Below, piece by piece: positions 62,155 to 64,000 of a DNA stretch of 64,000 nucleotides. The position numbers and the translations under genes are program-made. Where the stretch lies: NCBI GenBank assembly GCA_963699175.1, contig OY969418.1, positions 6,696,001 through 6,760,000 of the forward strand, read 5' to 3'. Every line of letters starts with the position of its first letter. Positions within the stretch are counted from its first letter, which is position 1. The DNA comes from JACPYM01 sp963699175 (GTDB taxonomy: Bacteria; Acidobacteriota; Blastocatellia; RBC074). The notes beneath the pieces are model-generated. The model worked only from the letters and a program-made list of their open reading frames with translations. It was not told the DNA's origin and did no database searches.

Positions 62155-64000
62155 ATGAAGCAGGTTATTCAACACTTCCGCTCCGGTATGCTCAAGGTAG
62201 ATGAAGTGCCAGAAACTGCCGTAAAACGCGGCGGCATTTTGGTGCGCAATGCCGCCTCGCTCATCAGCGCGGGTACGGAGAAGCTGGCGATTGAGTTGGC
62301 GCAGAAATCGCTGGCGGGCAAGGCCAAGGAGCGGCCTGATTTGGTGCGACAGGTCGTTGATAAACTCAGGCGTGATGGTTTGGTAAGCACGTTCAATACT
62401 ATCAAGGCGCGCTTAGATACCCCGTTGGCGCTTGGCTACAGTTGCGCCGGTACAGTCTGCGAAGTGGGGCAGGGTACGGAAGAGTTCCTGGCCGGCGAGC
62501 GCGTAGCGTGTGCTGGGACGAACTATGCGTCGCACGCCGAGACGGTCTTCGTCCCGCAAAATCTGGCGGTCAAAATCCCTGAAGAGGTGAGTTTTGAAGA
62601 AGCAGCTTTTGTGACGCTCGGTGCAATTGCGTTGCAAGGGGTGCGCACAGCAGAGGCCAAATTGGGCGAAGCAGTCGCGGTGATCGGATTGGGCTTGTTG
62701 GGCCAGTTGACTGTGCAGATTCTGAAGGCTGCGGGATGTCGCGTGATCGGCATTGATTTGGAGCAGGGCAAGTTGGAGTTGGCGAAGCAACTTGGCGCGG
62801 ATGCAGCAGTGCTGCGTAGTGCAGACGTGGAAGCTGCGGTAACTCAATTCAGCGGTGGATATGGCGTGGATGCTGTGATAATCACGGCGGCAGCGACGAC
62901 GAATGATCCGGTTGAGTTGGCTGGCGCGATTGCACGTGATCGAGCGATTGTCTCGCTGGTCGGCGCGGTGAAGCTAGACGTGCCGCGCAAGGTTTATTAC
63001 GAAAAAGAATTGCAACTCAGGCTGTCGCGTTCGTATGGGCCGGGGCGCTACGATGCGCAATACGAAGAGCAGGGCATTGATTATCCCATCGGCTATGTGC
63101 GCTGGACTGAACGCCGCAACATGCAAGAGTTTTTGCGACTCGTGGCGACCAAGGCGGTCAGGCTTGAGCAACTCATCACTCACCGCTTTCCGATTGAGCA
63201 GGCGGAGCGGGCCTACGACATTATCACAGGCAAAGATGTTCAGACGTACCTCGGCATTTTGTTGACCTATCAGAATGACGCTACGCCCAGCGCCAAGCTC
63301 ATCAAGCTCGCGCAACCTGAGCCAAAAGGGCAGCGCGGCCAAGTCAATCTCGGCGTAATCGGCGCAGGAAACTTTGCGCGGAGCGTTTTGTTGCCGCGTC
63401 TGGCTAAAGCCGACGGCGTCAACCTGATCGGCTTGGCGACGGCGACCGGGCGCAATGCAAAGGCAATTGGCGAGCAGTTCGGCTTCGGCCTTTGCACGAC
63501 CGACTATCGAGAGTTGCTTGACCGCGCAGAGATTAACGCGGTGCTGATTGCGACACGGCACGACACGCACGCACCAATGACGGCGGAGGCGTTGCGCGCG
63601 GGCAAGGCGGTCTTTGTTGAAAAGCCCCTGGCGCTCAATGAAGCGGAGTTGGATGACGTGGCTGAAGCTGTTGCGCAAACGGATGGTCAATTGATGGTTG
63701 GATTCAACCGCCGCTTCGCCCCGCTCTCCGTGACGCTCAAGCAGGTGTTCGAGCAGGCTAGGCCGTTGGCTATTACATATCGCGTGAACGCGGGCGCCGT
63801 GCCGAAAGAGAGTTGGCTTCAAGGCGAGGAAGGTGGCGGGCGCATTGGGGGCGAAGTCTGCCACTTCGTGGATTACTTGCAATTTCTGACGGACGCCGAG
63901 CCAGTCGAAGTCTTTGCATACGCCAGCGCGGCAGGCGCCGATACGTTGAGCATTGTTGTGAAACTGAGCGACGGCTCGGTGGGCAACGTCAACTATTTTG
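62155..64000 (+). CDS. Zinc-dehydrogenase/Gfo-Idh-MocA fusion oxidoreductase, C-terminus cut by window edge
   Basis: The frame is open from the ATG at 62155 to the window edge (615 codons), so the stop is missing. Residues about 20-385 form a zinc-type medium-chain dehydrogenase with GYSCAGTVCEVG and the nucleotide loop VIGLGLLGQL near 180. The second domain starts LGVIGAGNFARS near 400 and has EKPLALNEAELDDV, the Gfo/Idh/MocA signature. Such bi-domain oxidoreductases sit in exopolysaccharide loci and probably act on nucleotide sugars or their oxidised forms. Confidence 0.87.
   Translation, partial: MKQVIQHFRSGMLKVDEVPETAVKRGGILVRNAASLISAGTEKLAIELAQKSLAGKAKERPDLVRQVVDKLRRDGLVSTFNTIKARLDTPLALGYSCAGTVCEVGQGTEEFLAGERVACAGTNYASHAETVFVPQNLAVKIPEEVSFEEAAFVTLGAIALQGVRTAEAKLGEAVAVIGLGLLGQLTVQILKAAGCRVIGIDLEQGKLELAKQLGADAAVLRSADVEAAVTQFSGGYGVDAVIITAAATTNDPVELAGAIARDRAIVSLVGAVKLDVPRKVYYEKELQLRLSRSYGPGRYDAQYEEQGIDYPIGYVRWTERRNMQEFLRLVATKAVRLEQLITHRFPIEQAERAYDIITGKDVQTYLGILLTYQNDATPSAKLIKLAQPEPKGQRGQVNLGVIGAGNFARSVLLPRLAKADGVNLIGLATATGRNAKAIGEQFGFGLCTTDYRELLDRAEINAVLIATRHDTHAPMTAEALRAGKAVFVEKPLALNEAELDDVAEAVAQTDGQLMVGFNRRFAPLSVTLKQVFEQARPLAITYRVNAGAVPKESWLQGEEGGGRIGGEVCHFVDYLQFLTDAEPVEVFAYASAAGADTLSIVVKLSDGSVGNVNYF

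Overview
The window reads like a chromosomal segment of an Acidobacteriota bacterium, probably class Blastocatellia. This is an inference from gene content, not from a marker gene. The grounds are a transmembrane winged-helix/TPR regulator of the kind expanded in that phylum, choice-of-anchor/beta-helix secreted proteins, a msbA-yicC-gmk-rpoZ-coaBC block, moderately high GC, and many intergenic palindromic repeats. There is no rRNA, tRNA, CRISPR array, transposase or prophage gene.

Layout. 1-4.6 kb: two minus-strand secreted repeat proteins, the first cut by the window edge. 5-9 kb: RNase Z, a ricin-lectin secreted protein and two small secreted proteins. 8.6-11 kb: a small helix-turn-helix protein divergent from a wHTH-TPR membrane regulator. 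11.3-15.5 kb: a minus-strand run of small accessory proteins (PH-domain membrane protein, YdeI/OmdA family, class D beta-lactamase, DUF3224, an Imm26-like protein, DUF5522). 15.5-19 kb: a plus-strand run (EVE, VOC, flavin/PNPOx-like, DUF2461, endonuclease III, DinB). 19.3-29.7 kb: cupin, a LysR regulator divergent from a serine hydrolase, a PhyH-like dioxygenase, an alpha/beta hydrolase, a LytS/LytR two-component system, a TlpA-like thioredoxin and a methyltransferase-esterase fusion. 30.3-35.4 kb: a housekeeping block behind a strong promoter (MsbA-like ABC exporter, YicC, guanylate kinase, RNA polymerase omega, CoaBC). 36-38 kb: a secreted protein sharing a domain with the 1.6-4.6 kb protein, then a family 4 uracil-DNA glycosylase.

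38-64 kb is one exopolysaccharide/O-antigen locus: two minus-strand genes (O-antigen ligase-like, TPR), then a long plus-strand run with Wza-like export protein, Wzc-like tyrosine autokinase, asparagine synthase-like amidotransferase, Wzt-like ABC ATPase, six GT2 and three GT4 glycosyltransferases, an unidentified secreted protein, a second O-antigen ligase-like polymerase, a second asparagine synthase-like protein and a zinc-dehydrogenase/Gfo-Idh-MocA fusion that runs off the edge. The middle (about 47.5-58 kb) is visibly AT-richer than its flanks, as expected for a variable, horizontally exchanged glycan core.

The most unusual content is (i) a roughly 290-residue C-terminal domain, apparently not a named family, shared by two secreted proteins 33 kb apart and ending in the same IFPPxC tail; (ii) at least ten long, near-perfect palindromic repeat elements of several families, including a cloverleaf-like element, an array of six three-nucleotide-loop hairpins, one inserted in frame inside a coding sequence and others that supply stop codons or abut ribosome binding sites; and (iii) an unrecognised secreted protein within the polysaccharide locus.
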